Made by a program: the position numbers and the translations under genes. A stretch of 64,000 nt of DNA from an uncultured Bacteroidales bacterium (GTDB taxonomy: Bacteria; Bacteroidota; Bacteroidia; Bacteroidales; F082), in assembly GCA_905234275.1 (NCBI GenBank), contig CAJOHD010000001.1, forward strand, positions 454,524-518,523, in the 5' to 3' direction. The notes beneath the pieces are model-generated. The model did not search any database and was not told the DNA's origin. It worked only from the letters and a program-made list of their open reading frames with translations. Below are positions 15,300 to 23,774 of the stretch, in pieces. The first letter of the stretch is position 1. Every line of letters begins with the position of its first letter.

Positions 15300-16367
15300 A
15301 TGGATAATAATATTCAAAAAAATGCGTCTCAAGAAGAGGCTCTTTACAAAGATGTATGTGGCATAATTGATGGCGTTCGCCGCCGTGTCGCGACCTATAT
15401 GAATGCCGAAGTTTGCATGACCAATTGGTATATCGGCAAGCGAATTAAGGAAGATGTGCTTTATAATCAGAGAGCTGATTATGGTAAGCAAATCGTTAAA
15501 AATCTTGCGATTAAGTTGCAAGAAAAGTATGGGCAAGGGTGGAGCGAGAAAAAGTTGAGACATTGTCTCCGCAGCGCGGAGACTTTTTCAGAAGATGAAA
15601 TTCGGTACGCAGCGCGTACCCAATTAACATGGACCCATCTTAAGAGTCTGAGTTATATCAATGATTCTTTGGAGCGCCAGTTTTATGCTCAAATGTGTGC
15701 CAAAGAGCATTGGGATACAAGAACTTTGGATGAACAAATTGACAAACAATTGTATCAGCGGACCGCAATAAGTACAAAGCCGGAAGAGATTATTAAAAAG
15801 GAGTTGGTTGAAGCCAAAGACAAAAACCAACTTTTGCCGGATTTGGTGTTCCGAAGCAGCTATTTTTTTGATATGCTGGGCTTGCCTGATACTTTTTCTG
15901 AAAAAGAATTGGAAGATGCCATTATATCGCAAGTTGAAGATTTTATCAAAGAACTCGGTTCTGATTTTACTTTTGTTGCTCGACAAAAGCGTATAACGGT
16001 TGATTCAATTGATTATAAACTCGATTTGTTGTTTTTCCATCGCGAGCTTCGCCGACTTGTTGCCATCGATTTGAAATTGGGTAAATTCAAACCCGAATAC
16101 GAAGGGCAGATGCTGTTATATTTAAGGTATCTTAATAAAAATGAGCGAAAAGAGTGGGAGGAGTCGCCGATCGGATTGATATTATGTTCGGAAGGCAACA
16201 CCGAACATGTTGAGTATCTTATGCTTGACAAAAACAGCCCGATAAAAGTGGCGCAGTATTACACCCAGTTGCCCGACAAGAAACTCTTGGCTGAAAAATT
16301 CAAGAAAGCTATTGCAATTGCCAAAGAAAACTATCAAGAGAGAAAAATGAATAAAGAAATTGATTGA
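15300..16367 (+). CDS. YhcG-type PDDEXK nuclease-domain protein (DUF1016), 355 aa
   Basis: The first 160 residues match the DUF1016 N-terminal domain: NWYIGKRIKEDVLYNQRADYGKQIV, then WSEKKLRHCLRSAETF and QLTWTHLKSLSYI. The C-terminal half is a PDDEXK-like domain: LDLLFFHRELRRLVAIDLKLGKFKPEYEGQMLLYLRYLN supplies the acidic residue, D-x-K and the following helix. LILCSEGNTEHVEYLML is another family hallmark. The length is normal. These proteins are widespread and thought to act on DNA; targets are not settled. Unusually, two palindromes with the same apex CGCAGCGCG lie inside the gene (15565-15583 and 15604-15620), and an array of further hairpins follows the gene. Confidence 0.88.
   Translation: MDNNIQKNASQEEALYKDVCGIIDGVRRRVATYMNAEVCMTNWYIGKRIKEDVLYNQRADYGKQIVKNLAIKLQEKYGQGWSEKKLRHCLRSAETFSEDEIRYAARTQLTWTHLKSLSYINDSLERQFYAQMCAKEHWDTRTLDEQIDKQLYQRTAISTKPEEIIKKELVEAKDKNQLLPDLVFRSSYFFDMLGLPDTFSEKELEDAIISQVEDFIKELGSDFTFVARQKRITVDSIDYKLDLLFFHRELRRLVAIDLKLGKFKPEYEGQMLLYLRYLNKNERKEWEESPIGLILCSEGNTEHVEYLMLDKNSPIKVAQYYTQLPDKKLLAEKFKKAIAIAKENYQERKMNKEID
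15565..15620. repeat. Two hairpins with a shared apex inside the YhcG gene
   Basis: GTCTCCGC-AGC-GCGGAGAC (15565-15583) and GGTACGC-AGC-GCGTACC (15604-15620) are perfect inverted repeats. They share the apex CGC-AGC-GCG but differ in the lower stem. They start 39 bases apart and encode parts of LRSAETF and RYAART. Confidence 0.85.
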
Positions 16368-16470
16368 TTATGTTCCGACGATAAAGATGTATTATTTGGA
16401 GCAGAAATTTTCACATTTGAAGGAGATTGAGTGGCCAGAATCCCTTTAAAATAAGCAGTTTGCAGAGATA

Positions 16471-16689
16471 GACCATTTTGCGGACGTCAGCAAAATGGTC
16501 TTGCAATTTGAATAGTTGTTCTGTATCATCTTGCTGACGCCAGCAACATGATAATGTAAGCACAAACACCTTGTTTTACAGAAGATTAGCCGAGTTGGTA
16601 ACAATCGTTACCAACTGAAAATTAGTGTTCTGAGATGGTTACATTATGTAACCGACTGAAACTTATTGAAAGCGTGACGTTTTGTCACG
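16471..16689. repeat. Array of five hairpins downstream of the YhcG gene
   Basis: In a non-coding gap of 410 bases there are five successive inverted repeats: GACCATTTTGC/GCAAAATGGTC (16471-16500, 11 bp), TATCATCTTGCTG/CAGCAACATGATA (16524-16553, 13 bp, one mismatch), GTTGGTAAC/GTTACCAAC (16594-16615, 9 bp), GGTTACA/TGTAACC (16637-16653, 7 bp) and CGTGAC/GTCACG (16673-16689, 6 bp). Stem sequences differ but pairing is kept. The last three are each followed by a related TGAAA...TTnnTG-like segment of about 20 bases. The rest of 16368-16778 contains only a 20-codon frame at 16387-16449. Confidence 0.8.
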
Positions 16690-16724
16690 GGTTGAAAAAT
16701 GTTGAAAACTTAACAAAAAATAAC

Positions 16725-16755
16725 TTGTTTATATTTTTGCTTTAGACTACCTTTG
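16725..16755 (+). promoter_or_regulatory. Consensus promoter of the WG-repeat gene
   Basis: TTG at 16725-16727, a 20-base spacer and TACCTTTG at 16748-16755, 23 bases before the ATG at 16779. Confidence 0.75.
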
Positions 16756-16778
16756 CAAAGTTAATAATATAAAAGTTT

Positions 16779-18011
16779 ATGGGCTCAATTCTTAAAATTA
16801 TAGTTGATAAATCGTGTCAAATATATTGTGATCAAGAGTTTAAAGGTAATGCTCAACCAAATATTATGTTTCGATTGGAATTACGAAAAGGAGTATACCT
16901 TATAGAATTCAAAGATAATGAAACAATACTTTTGTCACAGGATTACGAAATGAAAACTAATGATGAAGAAGATTTGTTGAAGGTCTCACTATTTGATAGT
17001 GATAATATCGATAAAAAAGAACAAGAGTATAAAAGAATAGCTTCGTTGAATGTTGGCTTTTATGCCGACTTTGATGGATTATGGCTGGAAAATCAAGATA
17101 CAAAAGAGAAAAGACTAATTACATATAACATTCCAGAATATAGTGGATTTGATAAATGTGGATTACAATATGTAAATCTTGGAGGTGAGGCATTCTGGGA
17201 CTATGATGATGGAGTTATATCTACGGTTTATGCTCCATATACACATTATTGTGCTTATAAAGGTGGAAAATTTGGATGTATAAACAAACTAGGAGACGTA
17301 CAAATTCCAATAATATATGACTCTCCAATTTATTTTTATGGCCCCAAAATAACGATTGCAAAAATTAATGAGAAGACTTACTTTATCGATAAATGGAATC
17401 AGATAAAATTTGAAAATATATACGAAGAAATTCCAGACGACACGCCTTTTATAGATAACACATGTATTGTTGCCAATAAAAATGGCGAGATGGGCATTAT
17501 TGATGATGAAGGAAAAGTAATAATACCATTGGTATATAAAAAGATTGAGAGAGTCGGTGGCTATTTTATATTTCACATTAATGATCATAATACCTCTACC
17601 GTATCTATAAAAAGCATTGAAAATGTTACAAATAATGAAGGTGAGACTAGGTCGACACATGAAATAAATACTCTTCTCAATCAAGGATTATTTCAAGATG
17701 CTTTTCTTCAAGCTAAAAAGGAGATGGAAAAAAGTCTCGATTTTCTCCATTATTGGCTAATCGAGAATTATGATATGTATGACAAACACAAGGATAATGA
17801 CCCTGAAGTTGACGATACGGCTGGTGTTTGGTTTGATGGATTTGTAAATAGTAGTACGGCAAATCTATTTCCGTCAATGAATAATCTTATTAAGGTAATA
17901 ACTGGAATCATAAAAAATATGGATTCAGTAGATCCTTCGTGTTATTATGACGCAGAACTAGAAGAAATTAGAGACACTATAGATGAATTGTTGCCTGATG
18001 AAGATGAATAA
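16779..18011 (+). CDS. WG-repeat-containing protein, 410 aa
   Basis: The middle of the protein has WG-like repeats, each a short beta hairpin with G-K-x-G-x-I-x-x-x-G-x-V-x-I-P-x-x-Y. The two clearest are GKFGCINKLGDVQIPIIYDS (about residues 163-182) and GEMGIIDDEGKVIIPLVYKK (about 230-249). The first 100 residues are a separate beta-rich region, and the last 110 are helical and very acidic, ending DTIDELLPDEDE. There is no signal peptide. WG-repeat proteins are poorly characterised; many are surface or interaction proteins. Codon use is AT-rich compared with the housekeeping genes, consistent with accessory DNA. Its end overlaps the next gene by 14 bases. Confidence 0.75.
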   Translation: MGSILKIIVDKSCQIYCDQEFKGNAQPNIMFRLELRKGVYLIEFKDNETILLSQDYEMKTNDEEDLLKVSLFDSDNIDKKEQEYKRIASLNVGFYADFDGLWLENQDTKEKRLITYNIPEYSGFDKCGLQYVNLGGEAFWDYDDGVISTVYAPYTHYCAYKGGKFGCINKLGDVQIPIIYDSPIYFYGPKITIAKINEKTYFIDKWNQIKFENIYEEIPDDTPFIDNTCIVANKNGEMGIIDDEGKVIIPLVYKKIERVGGYFIFHINDHNTSTVSIKSIENVTNNEGETRSTHEINTLLNQGLFQDAFLQAKKEMEKSLDFLHYWLIENYDMYDKHKDNDPEVDDTAGVWFDGFVNSSTANLFPSMNNLIKVITGIIKNMDSVDPSCYYDAELEEIRDTIDELLPDEDE

Positions 18012-18702
18012 ATGTTTGTTCGTCATATTATTTACGATACTGACATTCACTGGCTTTACACAAAGTATTGAAAAATGGTTCGTTTACAACAAACCTATCA
18101 ATGGCTATGATGTCAAAATCCATTGGCTGGGCGATAAATCACAAGGTTATTGGGGAACAGCAAGTTTTTATTTTACAAAAGGCGGAAAAACAAAAGTTTT
18201 AACACAATTGGTTGATTTGGATGGCTGGTTTGATGACGAAACGCTTAATAATAGTCCGGATACAATCGTTTTGAATCAATATTATAACAAATCCATGCAA
18301 TCTTATTTGGATTGGCGTACTTTTGTCAGGTTCGGAGATTATAATTTTGATGGAGATGATGAACTCGTAATTTGTGATAGCCCCAAACCTTGGAAAGGAG
18401 ACGTTGCTGAGCGTTGGCTGGATTGTGAGAATTATACATTTTACAAGGATTTCCCTGAGGGTTTTGTTCAAATTAATAATGTGCCGTTTTATAGATTATC
18501 CACGGAAACCTGTCGGATGTATTATGATTTTGATTTGAAAAACAAAACACTAGTTCTGGTTACAAGCGGTGGCGCATGTTGTTATACTTCAACGAAGTAT
18601 TATTTTAAGGAAGGTCAGCCGTATAAAAGTATGGAGATAAGACATGAAGAGTTGGCTGATAAGGTTGTTAATGATACTACAATTCATATATTCCGTCATT
18701 GA
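17998..18702 (+). CDS. Secreted hypothetical protein with an FG-GAP/calcium-like motif, 234 aa
   Basis: The N-terminus is a signal peptide (NKCLFVILFTILTFTGFTQ), so the protein is exported. FGDYNFDGDDELVICDSPKP (about residues 118-137) resembles the DxNxDGxxD/E motif of FG-GAP or XAC2610-type proteins, where the acidic residues can bind calcium. Function unknown. I chose the ATG at 17998; 18004 is equally possible. The 14-base overlap with the preceding gene indicates translational coupling, so the cytoplasmic WG-repeat protein and this exported protein probably belong together. Confidence 0.7.
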   Translation: MKMNKCLFVILFTILTFTGFTQSIEKWFVYNKPINGYDVKIHWLGDKSQGYWGTASFYFTKGGKTKVLTQLVDLDGWFDDETLNNSPDTIVLNQYYNKSMQSYLDWRTFVRFGDYNFDGDDELVICDSPKPWKGDVAERWLDCENYTFYKDFPEGFVQINNVPFYRLSTETCRMYYDFDLKNKTLVLVTSGGACCYTSTKYYFKEGQPYKSMEIRHEELADKVVNDTTIHIFRH

Positions 18703-18742
18703 ATGTAACCATATCTTCATTATAAACCTTTCGCTTTTCATT

Positions 18743-18955
18743 TTTTTTATATCTTTGCCAAAATTTAAACATATTTTGTGACAAATGAACTAACAATCAA
18801 AACACGAAGCCTTTTGATAACCGGGACAATTTTTCGGCCTGAAAGGCCATAAGCCGTAAGGCAGGGGCAACGCCCCTAATGGACAAACGGTAATTGGAAT
18901 GGAATGGCCGCCCCGAAGGGGCAACAGCCGTTAGCCCCAGGGCAACGCTTGGGGC
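18743..18955. repeat. Hairpin-rich leader upstream of an IS200/IS605-type transposase remnant
   Basis: After a TATCTTTG box near 18750 comes a GC-rich run of hairpins: GGCCT/AGGCC (18836-18848), AGGGGC/GCCCCT (18863-18877), GCCCC/GGGGC (18910-18922) and GCCCCA...TGGGGC (18934-18955). GC-rich hairpins beside a Y1 transposase are typical of REP or IS200/IS605 subterminal structures. Confidence 0.65.
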
Positions 18956-19007
18956 GTAATGGGAACACAAATAATAAGAAACAATATATAACAAAAAAAT
19001 CAAAATT

Positions 19008-19334
19008 ATGTCACAATCATTATCCAAAATTTATTTACACATAGTATTCCACGTGAAAAACACGAGCCCGAGAATAGAGGAGGAGCATTGGGAACGGGTG
19101 CACAATTATATCGGCGGACTCGTTAATACTACGGGGTGCCATGTTTTGCGCGTCGGTGGAGTTGAAAACCATGTTCACGTGTTGTTGATGTTTTCAAAAA
19201 CGGAGACGGTTGCACATGTTGTTGAGGAGATGAAACGTAATAGCAGCCGATGGATTAAAACTATGCCCCTTCGGGGCGCTGGCTCATCTGCGAAATCTCT
19301 CGCTTTAGCGAGTAAATCAATTGTGGAAGAATAG
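19008..19334 (+). pseudogene. IS200/IS605-family Y1 transposase, C-terminally truncated
   Basis: The sequence starts like an intact Bacteroidota Y1/RAYT-type transposase of about 150 aa: MSQSLSKIYLHIVFHVKNT, with the metal-binding HUH motif in ENHVHVLLM (about residue 62-70) and VVEEMKRNSSRWIKT after it. From about residue 86 the expected C-terminal part with the catalytic Tyr is missing. In its place is a tail (MPLRGAGSSAKSLALAS) encoded by repeat DNA with CCCCTTCGGGG and CTCGCTTTAGCGAG hairpins. Without the Tyr it cannot transpose by itself. Confidence 0.75.
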
Positions 19335-19398
19335 AAAAAATCTGTGCCATCTGTATAATCTGCGAGAAAAAATATTATTTTTGCAAAAAAATAATTTT

Positions 19399-20466
19399 AT
19401 GGCACTAAACTGCGGAATTATCGGACTTTCCAACACTGGAAAAACAACCATATTTAATTGTATATCAAACACTAAGGCGGAAATCGGATTCGCTACAAAA
19501 TCGAATATCGGAATGTGCGAGGTGCGCGACGAACGCCTCAAACTCATCGACAATATCTCACATTCGAAGCGTATCGTGCCTGCCACCGTCGAAATCGTCG
19601 ACCTTCCGGGATTGAGCAAGGGCGGACAAGGTGTCGGTAACAAACTTCTTGCCGAGGTGCAGACCGTCGATGCACTGATTCATGTCTTGCGCTGCTTCGA
19701 CGACCCAAACGTTCCGCATAGCGAAGGCAGCATCGATCCGGTGCGCGATATGGAACTGGTTGACCTCGAGCTTCAGGTGCGCGACCTCGACCTTGTGACA
19801 CGTAAGCTGCAACGAGTCGAGAAACTGCTTAAAAATGGCGACAAGGACAACAAACGTGCATTCGAGGTGCTTTCAATTTACAAAGAGGTGCTCGAGAACA
19901 TGCAGAACGCCCGCACCGCCAACGTGCCTGAGGAAGATAAGAAGTATATCCAAGATATTCAGCTGCTTACGGTCAAGCCGATAATGTACGTCTGCAATGT
20001 CGACGACGCTTCGGCACTTACCGGAAACAAATACACCGAGGCTGTGAAAGCCGCTCTCCATGGCGAAGACATGATTATCCTTGCCGGAAAACTTGAGTCG
20101 GAGATTGCTGAACTCGACGAGGCCGACCGCGCCCTGTTTATGGAAGATGCAGGATTGACTGAGCCAGGCGTGAACAAGCTCGTGCGCCTCGCATACAGCA
20201 CATTGAAGCTGCAGTCGTTCTTCACAACAGGTCCTGACGAGACTCGTGCCTGGACCATCCATGTCGGTGACACTGCTCCTGAAGCTGCCGGCGTCATTCA
20301 CAGCGACCTCCAGCGTGGCTTTATCCGCGCCGAGGTGATGAGCTGCGATGATTTCCTGCATTATGGCTCGGAACAGGCTGTCAAAGAAGCCGGAAAATTT
20401 GCCGTCGAAGGGAAAAATTACGTGGTGAAAGACGGTGACATTATCAACATCAGATTCAACGTTTAA
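19399..20466 (+). CDS. ychF: Redox-regulated ATPase YchF (Obg-like), 355 aa
   Basis: YchF is a TRAFAC-class P-loop protein that prefers ATP and associates with ribosomes, affecting stress responses. Visible motifs: Walker A GLSNTGKT (residues 9-16), the switch region VPATVEIVDLPGLSKGGQGVGNKLL, a coiled-coil segment around 130-200, and the C-terminal TGS-like domain (SFFTTGPDETRAWTIHVGDTAPEAAGVIHSDLQRGFIRAEV), which is diagnostic. I chose the ATG at 19399 (MALNCGIIGL); a TATTTTTG box lies about 16 bases ahead. The next gene, idi, follows after 3 bases, so they are probably one transcript. Confidence 0.95.
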   Translation: MALNCGIIGLSNTGKTTIFNCISNTKAEIGFATKSNIGMCEVRDERLKLIDNISHSKRIVPATVEIVDLPGLSKGGQGVGNKLLAEVQTVDALIHVLRCFDDPNVPHSEGSIDPVRDMELVDLELQVRDLDLVTRKLQRVEKLLKNGDKDNKRAFEVLSIYKEVLENMQNARTANVPEEDKKYIQDIQLLTVKPIMYVCNVDDASALTGNKYTEAVKAALHGEDMIILAGKLESEIAELDEADRALFMEDAGLTEPGVNKLVRLAYSTLKLQSFFTTGPDETRAWTIHVGDTAPEAAGVIHSDLQRGFIRAEVMSCDDFLHYGSEQAVKEAGKFAVEGKNYVVKDGDIINIRFNV

Positions 20467-20469
20467 ACC

Positions 20470-20994
20470 ATGCCCGAATACGTCGTCCTCGTTGATAATC
20501 AAGACAATAAAATCGGATTGATGGAGAAACAAGAAGCTCACGTCAACCCGACGCTGCACCGTGCCTTCTCGATTTTCATCTTCAACAGCAAAGGGGAGAT
20601 GCTGCTCCAACAGCGTGCGCTCACAAAATACCACACTCCGGGCTTGTGGACCAACACCTGCTGCAGCCATCCGCGTGACGGCGAGTCATTGCAAGATGCC
20701 ACAAAACGCCGCCTAATGGAGGAGATGGGGATGGAGTGCGACCTCAAGGAGGCGTTCAGCTTCATCTACAAGGCCGACGTGATGCAAGGCCTTACCGAGC
20801 ATGAATTCGACCATGTGTTTATTGGCACCACCGACGCGACACCTATTATTAATAGGGCAGAGGTGGAGTCGTATAAATACGAAACTATCGAGAATATCAA
20901 AAAGGATATTGACATAAATCCTGAAAATTATACCGCTTGGTTTAAGATTGCATTTGCGAAGTTACTTCCCGTCATTTCGACTGAAGCGGAATAA
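20470..20994 (+). CDS. idi: Isopentenyl-diphosphate delta-isomerase, type 1, 174 aa
   Basis: Type 1 Idi interconverts isopentenyl and dimethylallyl diphosphate in isoprenoid synthesis, using divalent metal. The Nudix-like fold shows the catalytic Cys in LWTNTCCSHPRDGE (Cys65 aligns with the usual active-site Cys), the Nudix-type helix RRLMEEMGMEC and the metal-site segment LTEHEFDHVFIG. The final residues VISTEAE come from the start of a repeat element that overlaps the 3' end (20971 onwards), so the natural C-terminus was probably altered by that element. It is 3 bases downstream of ychF. Confidence 0.93.
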   Translation: MPEYVVLVDNQDNKIGLMEKQEAHVNPTLHRAFSIFIFNSKGEMLLQQRALTKYHTPGLWTNTCCSHPRDGESLQDATKRRLMEEMGMECDLKEAFSFIYKADVMQGLTEHEFDHVFIGTTDATPIINRAEVESYKYETIENIKKDIDINPENYTAWFKIAFAKLLPVISTEAE

Positions 20995-21082
20995 AATGGA
21001 GCGGAATGGAGAAATCCTCCATAAACGAAAACAATTAATAAAAAGGATTTCTCGACTTCACTTCGTTACGCTCGAAATGACG
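20971..21082. repeat. Inverted repeat of the GTCATTTCGA family
   Basis: GTCATTTCGACTGAAGCGGA at the left is mirrored by CGCTCGAAATGAC at the right, with GGAGAAATCCTCC and GGATTTCTCGAC inside. The left end codes for the C-terminus of Idi (VISTEAE). Confidence 0.8.
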
Positions 21083-21107
21083 TCTTAAAAATTTTTCATT
21101 TTTTTTG

Positions 21108-21136
21108 TTGCATATTAAAAATATGTTGTATATTTG
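21108..21136 (+). promoter_or_regulatory. Promoter of the SPFH gene
   Basis: TTG at 21108-21110, an 18-base spacer and TATATTTG at 21129-21136, 63 bases before the ATG at 21200. Confidence 0.6.
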
Positions 21137-21199
21137 CGATGTGAAAATGATATCAAAATAATATCACAAAATAAAAGTAATCATCTAAAAAATACAACT

Positions 21200-22153
21200 A
21201 TGGAAAACAAAGAATTTGAATTTAAAGGATTGAGAATCAATGGATTCTTGATGTTGTTTGTGGTTATCGCAATCGTTGCTTTGATAATCTACGGATTTAC
21301 ACAATTGACAGAAGGTGAGCCGTTGTGGCTGCTCTTTGGCGGAATCGCGATGATGGTCGTCGATTTCATCATGTGTCTCGGTTTCCGTATGCTCGAGCCG
21401 AATGAGGCAATGGTGATGGTTTTCTTCGGAAAATATCAGGGAACCATGACAAAAGTCGGTTTCAATTGGGTGAATCCGTTCTATTCATCGAAAAAAGTCT
21501 CTCTCCGTGCCCGTAATCTCAACGTTGACCCGATCAAGGTGAACGACAAAACCGGTAACCCGATTATGATCGGTCAGATTCTTGTTTGGAAGCTGAAAGA
21601 CACATACAAAGCTATGTTTGAAATCGATTCTCAGACTATGGCCGCCAACCCTTCGGGAGTGGGCAATAGTGTTGCCGTGATGAGCCGTATGCGCGCTTTC
21701 GAGAGCTTCGTGAGAGTGCAGAGTGACGCTGCTTTGCGTGAGGTGGCTGGCATGTTTGCCTACGACGAGAACGGCGATATCAACAATGGCGATTTGACTC
21801 TTCGTGCCGGCGGTTCGGAAATCAACGACATACTTCTGAAAAAACTCAACGACCGTCTGGCAATGTCGGGTCTCGAAGTCATTGAAGCGAGAATCAATTA
21901 CTTGGCTTATTCTCCTGAGATTGCAGCGGTTATGCTTCGTCGTCAGCAGGCGGCAGCTATCATCGCAGCACGTGAAAAGATTGTCGAAGGCGCCGTTTCG
22001 ATGGTGAAGATGGCTCTCGATAAGCTCAAAGATGAGGAAGTAGTCGAACTTGACGACGACAAGAAAGCCGCCATGGTCAGCAACCTGATGGTTGTGCTCT
22101 GCGCCGACGATGCCGCTCAACCTGTAGTAAACACTGGCACTTTATATCAATAA
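21200..22153 (+). CDS. SPFH/Band 7 domain membrane protein, 317 aa
   Basis: Two hydrophobic segments near the N-terminus ([20 protein letters not shown] and [21 protein letters not shown]) anchor the protein. They are followed by the SPFH start ([19 protein letters not shown]) and the band 7 body, including the coiled-coil-forming [20 protein letters not shown] near residue 255. Such flotillin/stomatin-like proteins oligomerise in membrane microdomains and often act with proteases or membrane quality-control proteins. I chose 21200 because the longer frame reaches back into the promoter region. The next genes encode a PH-domain membrane protein and a CPBP protease, so this may be a membrane maintenance operon. 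Confidence 0.9.
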   Translation: MENKEFEFKGLRINGFLMLFVVIAIVALIIYGFTQLTEGEPLWLLFGGIAMMVVDFIMCLGFRMLEPNEAMVMVFFGKYQGTMTKVGFNWVNPFYSSKKVSLRARNLNVDPIKVNDKTGNPIMIGQILVWKLKDTYKAMFEIDSQTMAANPSGVGNSVAVMSRMRAFESFVRVQSDAALREVAGMFAYDENGDINNGDLTLRAGGSEINDILLKKLNDRLAMSGLEVIEARINYLAYSPEIAAVMLRRQQAAAIIAAREKIVEGAVSMVKMALDKLKDEEVVELDDDKKAAMVSNLMVVLCADDAAQPVVNTGTLYQ

Positions 22154-22188
22154 TATGATTTAAAGATTTAAGATTTAAAATTAAACAG

Positions 22189-22749
22189 ATGATTTCAAAT
22201 ATGCTGGCAGTTTCAGTTGGTATGGGTTTGGAGCTCGGGTTTAGCATGATACTGACGATAGCGACTATCATTGCGTTTACAATCCTCGTCTGCAGAAAGC
22301 CGATTATCCAAATTTTCCATGACGGGATTTACATCAAGGATTTCCTTTATCCGACAGCGATTCCTAATGATTCGATTAAGTCGATAAAACTGGTTCACAG
22401 TATGCCAAAAGTCACCATGCGAAGCAATGGCTACGGCGGAGCGTTCATGTGGAAAGGCTTTTTCAGAATCAAAGATTATCGTAAACGCGCCGTTTTGTAT
22501 CTTGAAAACCATTATAAAGCCCCGTTTATCGAGATTCAGACCACGCAAGATTTATATTTCATTAACTGTAAAAGTCCGGAGCAGACGACACAGCTTTTCG
22601 ATGAGATGAATGCAACAGTGAAGCTTGTAGATGAATCGAGATTAGTCGATATGAAAACCGCATCGCAAAAGAGAAGCATAGTTGTTGTGGTGGTTTTCAT
22701 CGCAGTACTATTAATTCCTTCAGTAATTATACCATTATTATTATCATGA
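22189..22749 (+). CDS. Membrane protein with a bacterial PH-like domain, 186 aa
   Basis: Hydrophobic segments lie at both ends (about residues 15-35 and 163-185), with a soluble domain between. That domain begins KPIIQIFHDGIYIKDFLYPTAIPNDSIKSIKLV, resembling the bPH_6-type bacterial PH domain: a beta strand, a short turn, then a segment reporting interaction sites. The family has no firm function. It starts 35 bases after the SPFH gene and overlaps the next gene by 4 bases (ATGA), so it is almost certainly translated from the same message. Confidence 0.65.
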   Translation: MISNMLAVSVGMGLELGFSMILTIATIIAFTILVCRKPIIQIFHDGIYIKDFLYPTAIPNDSIKSIKLVHSMPKVTMRSNGYGGAFMWKGFFRIKDYRKRAVLYLENHYKAPFIEIQTTQDLYFINCKSPEQTTQLFDEMNATVKLVDESRLVDMKTASQKRSIVVVVVFIAVLLIPSVIIPLLLS

Positions 22750-23621
22750 AAAAAGCAATAAATTTCTCAATAATAGTTTGCCTCGCAAGCTGGATTTTCG
22801 CCGCCTTCATGTGGTTTGGCATGGGTGGGTATAGTTTGCTCTGCGCATCGATTTACATGTTTTTTCCGCTGATTTGCGCGATAGTGATTCAGATAATTAA
22901 CAAAGAGAAACTCGGCAGCACAGGCCTTCTGAAATTCAAGATCAAAGGCTCGTGGTTTGTCGCATGGCTGCTGCCTGTGGTGATTGTCGCTGTTACCATC
23001 ATTATCAACTCGCTGTTTGATGGTTGCACACTTGGTTTCCACATGCCGGCAATTCCAGGATTTGAAAACCTTTCTCCGGAAGATCAGGCTAAAATCATGG
23101 CGATGCAAAATCCTAAGGTTATGATTATAACCACTTTGGTTTCCGGACTTTTTGCAGGTATTACCATCAATGCCATTGCGGCGTTCGGGGAGGAGTACGG
23201 CTGGCGTAATTATCTCGTCAACGCATTGAAAGGCAAGAATTTCTGGGTGGCGTGCCTCTTCATCGGCGTCGTCTGGGGATTCTGGCATTTCCCAATCATC
23301 CTCATGGGACATAACTACTTCGTTCACCGCACTGCTGGAGTCTTCATGATGGTTTTGATGTGCCTTGTTATGACACCAATCGAGCTGTATCTCGTTATGA
23401 AAGCGAAATCAGTTTATCCGGCTGCCATTTTCCACGGAACAATCAACGCTTTGGCTGGTGCCACTATGCTTTTCATCAGCGGTGGAAGCGACCTCATCAA
23501 CGGTGTCGCTGGTCTCGCCGGAATCATAACAATGGCAGTGGTGACATTGATATTATTCGTTTACGACCAGTTTATTTCTGAAGATAAAATCATGTCAGGA
23601 AGGTTGGGTGATAATGTCTAA
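22746..23621 (+). CDS. CPBP family intramembrane glutamic endopeptidase, 291 aa
   Basis: This is a multi-pass membrane protein of the CAAX protease/bacteriocin-processing (Abi) family. The catalytic motifs are present: GEEYGWRNYLVNAL (EExxxR, about residues 149-162), WGFWHFPIILMG (F-x-x-x-H, about residues 178-189) and AAIFHGTINA (H in the third motif, about residue 227). I count at least seven hydrophobic segments. Members process prenylated or membrane proteins, or provide bacteriocin immunity; the substrate here is unknown. It overlaps its upstream neighbour by 4 bases and its downstream one by 8. Confidence 0.92.
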   Translation: MKKAINFSIIVCLASWIFAAFMWFGMGGYSLLCASIYMFFPLICAIVIQIINKEKLGSTGLLKFKIKGSWFVAWLLPVVIVAVTIIINSLFDGCTLGFHMPAIPGFENLSPEDQAKIMAMQNPKVMIITTLVSGLFAGITINAIAAFGEEYGWRNYLVNALKGKNFWVACLFIGVVWGFWHFPIILMGHNYFVHRTAGVFMMVLMCLVMTPIELYLVMKAKSVYPAAIFHGTINALAGATMLFISGGSDLINGVAGLAGIITMAVVTLILFVYDQFISEDKIMSGRLGDNV

Positions 23622-23772
23622 AGAAAAGGAAAATACGAAGAATTTCGTCCTGCGTCTCGACGCGAAGACGATGGATGCCGTTGAGAAATGGGCGGCGGAC
23701 GAGTTCCGTTCCATCAACGGGCAGATCCAATGGATTATAAACGAAGCACTTAAGAAAAATAAAAGAATGTAA
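23614..23772 (+). CDS. Small Arc-like ribbon-helix-helix protein, 52 aa
   Basis: The short frame encodes NFVLRLDAKTMDAVEKWAADEFRSINGQIQWIINEALKK. This has the Arc/MetJ ribbon-helix-helix pattern: an N-terminal beta strand with alternating Leu and polar residues, helix A after DAKTMDAVEKWA, a turn at RSINGQ, and helix B. RHH dimers bind DNA and often regulate their own operon. The ATG at 23614 overlaps the CPBP gene end by 8 bases and the next gene starts 2 bases after its stop, so it is embedded in the operon. It may be an operon regulator; no toxin partner is evident. Confidence 0.75.
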   Translation: MSKEKENTKNFVLRLDAKTMDAVEKWAADEFRSINGQIQWIINEALKKNKRM

Positions 23773-23774
23773 TT

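Noticed and set aside
18700..19000. tRNA or other known RNA in the hairpin-rich stretch
   Set aside because: No cloverleaf, T-loop or anticodon pattern; the hairpins fit an IS200/IS605 or REP context instead.
19873..20670. Long minus-strand frame opposite ychF and idi
   Set aside because: Both plus-strand genes have clear family motifs; the antisense frame has none.
21485..22120. Minus-strand frame opposite the SPFH gene
   Set aside because: A shadow of a conserved gene; His/Val-rich translation without domain signals.
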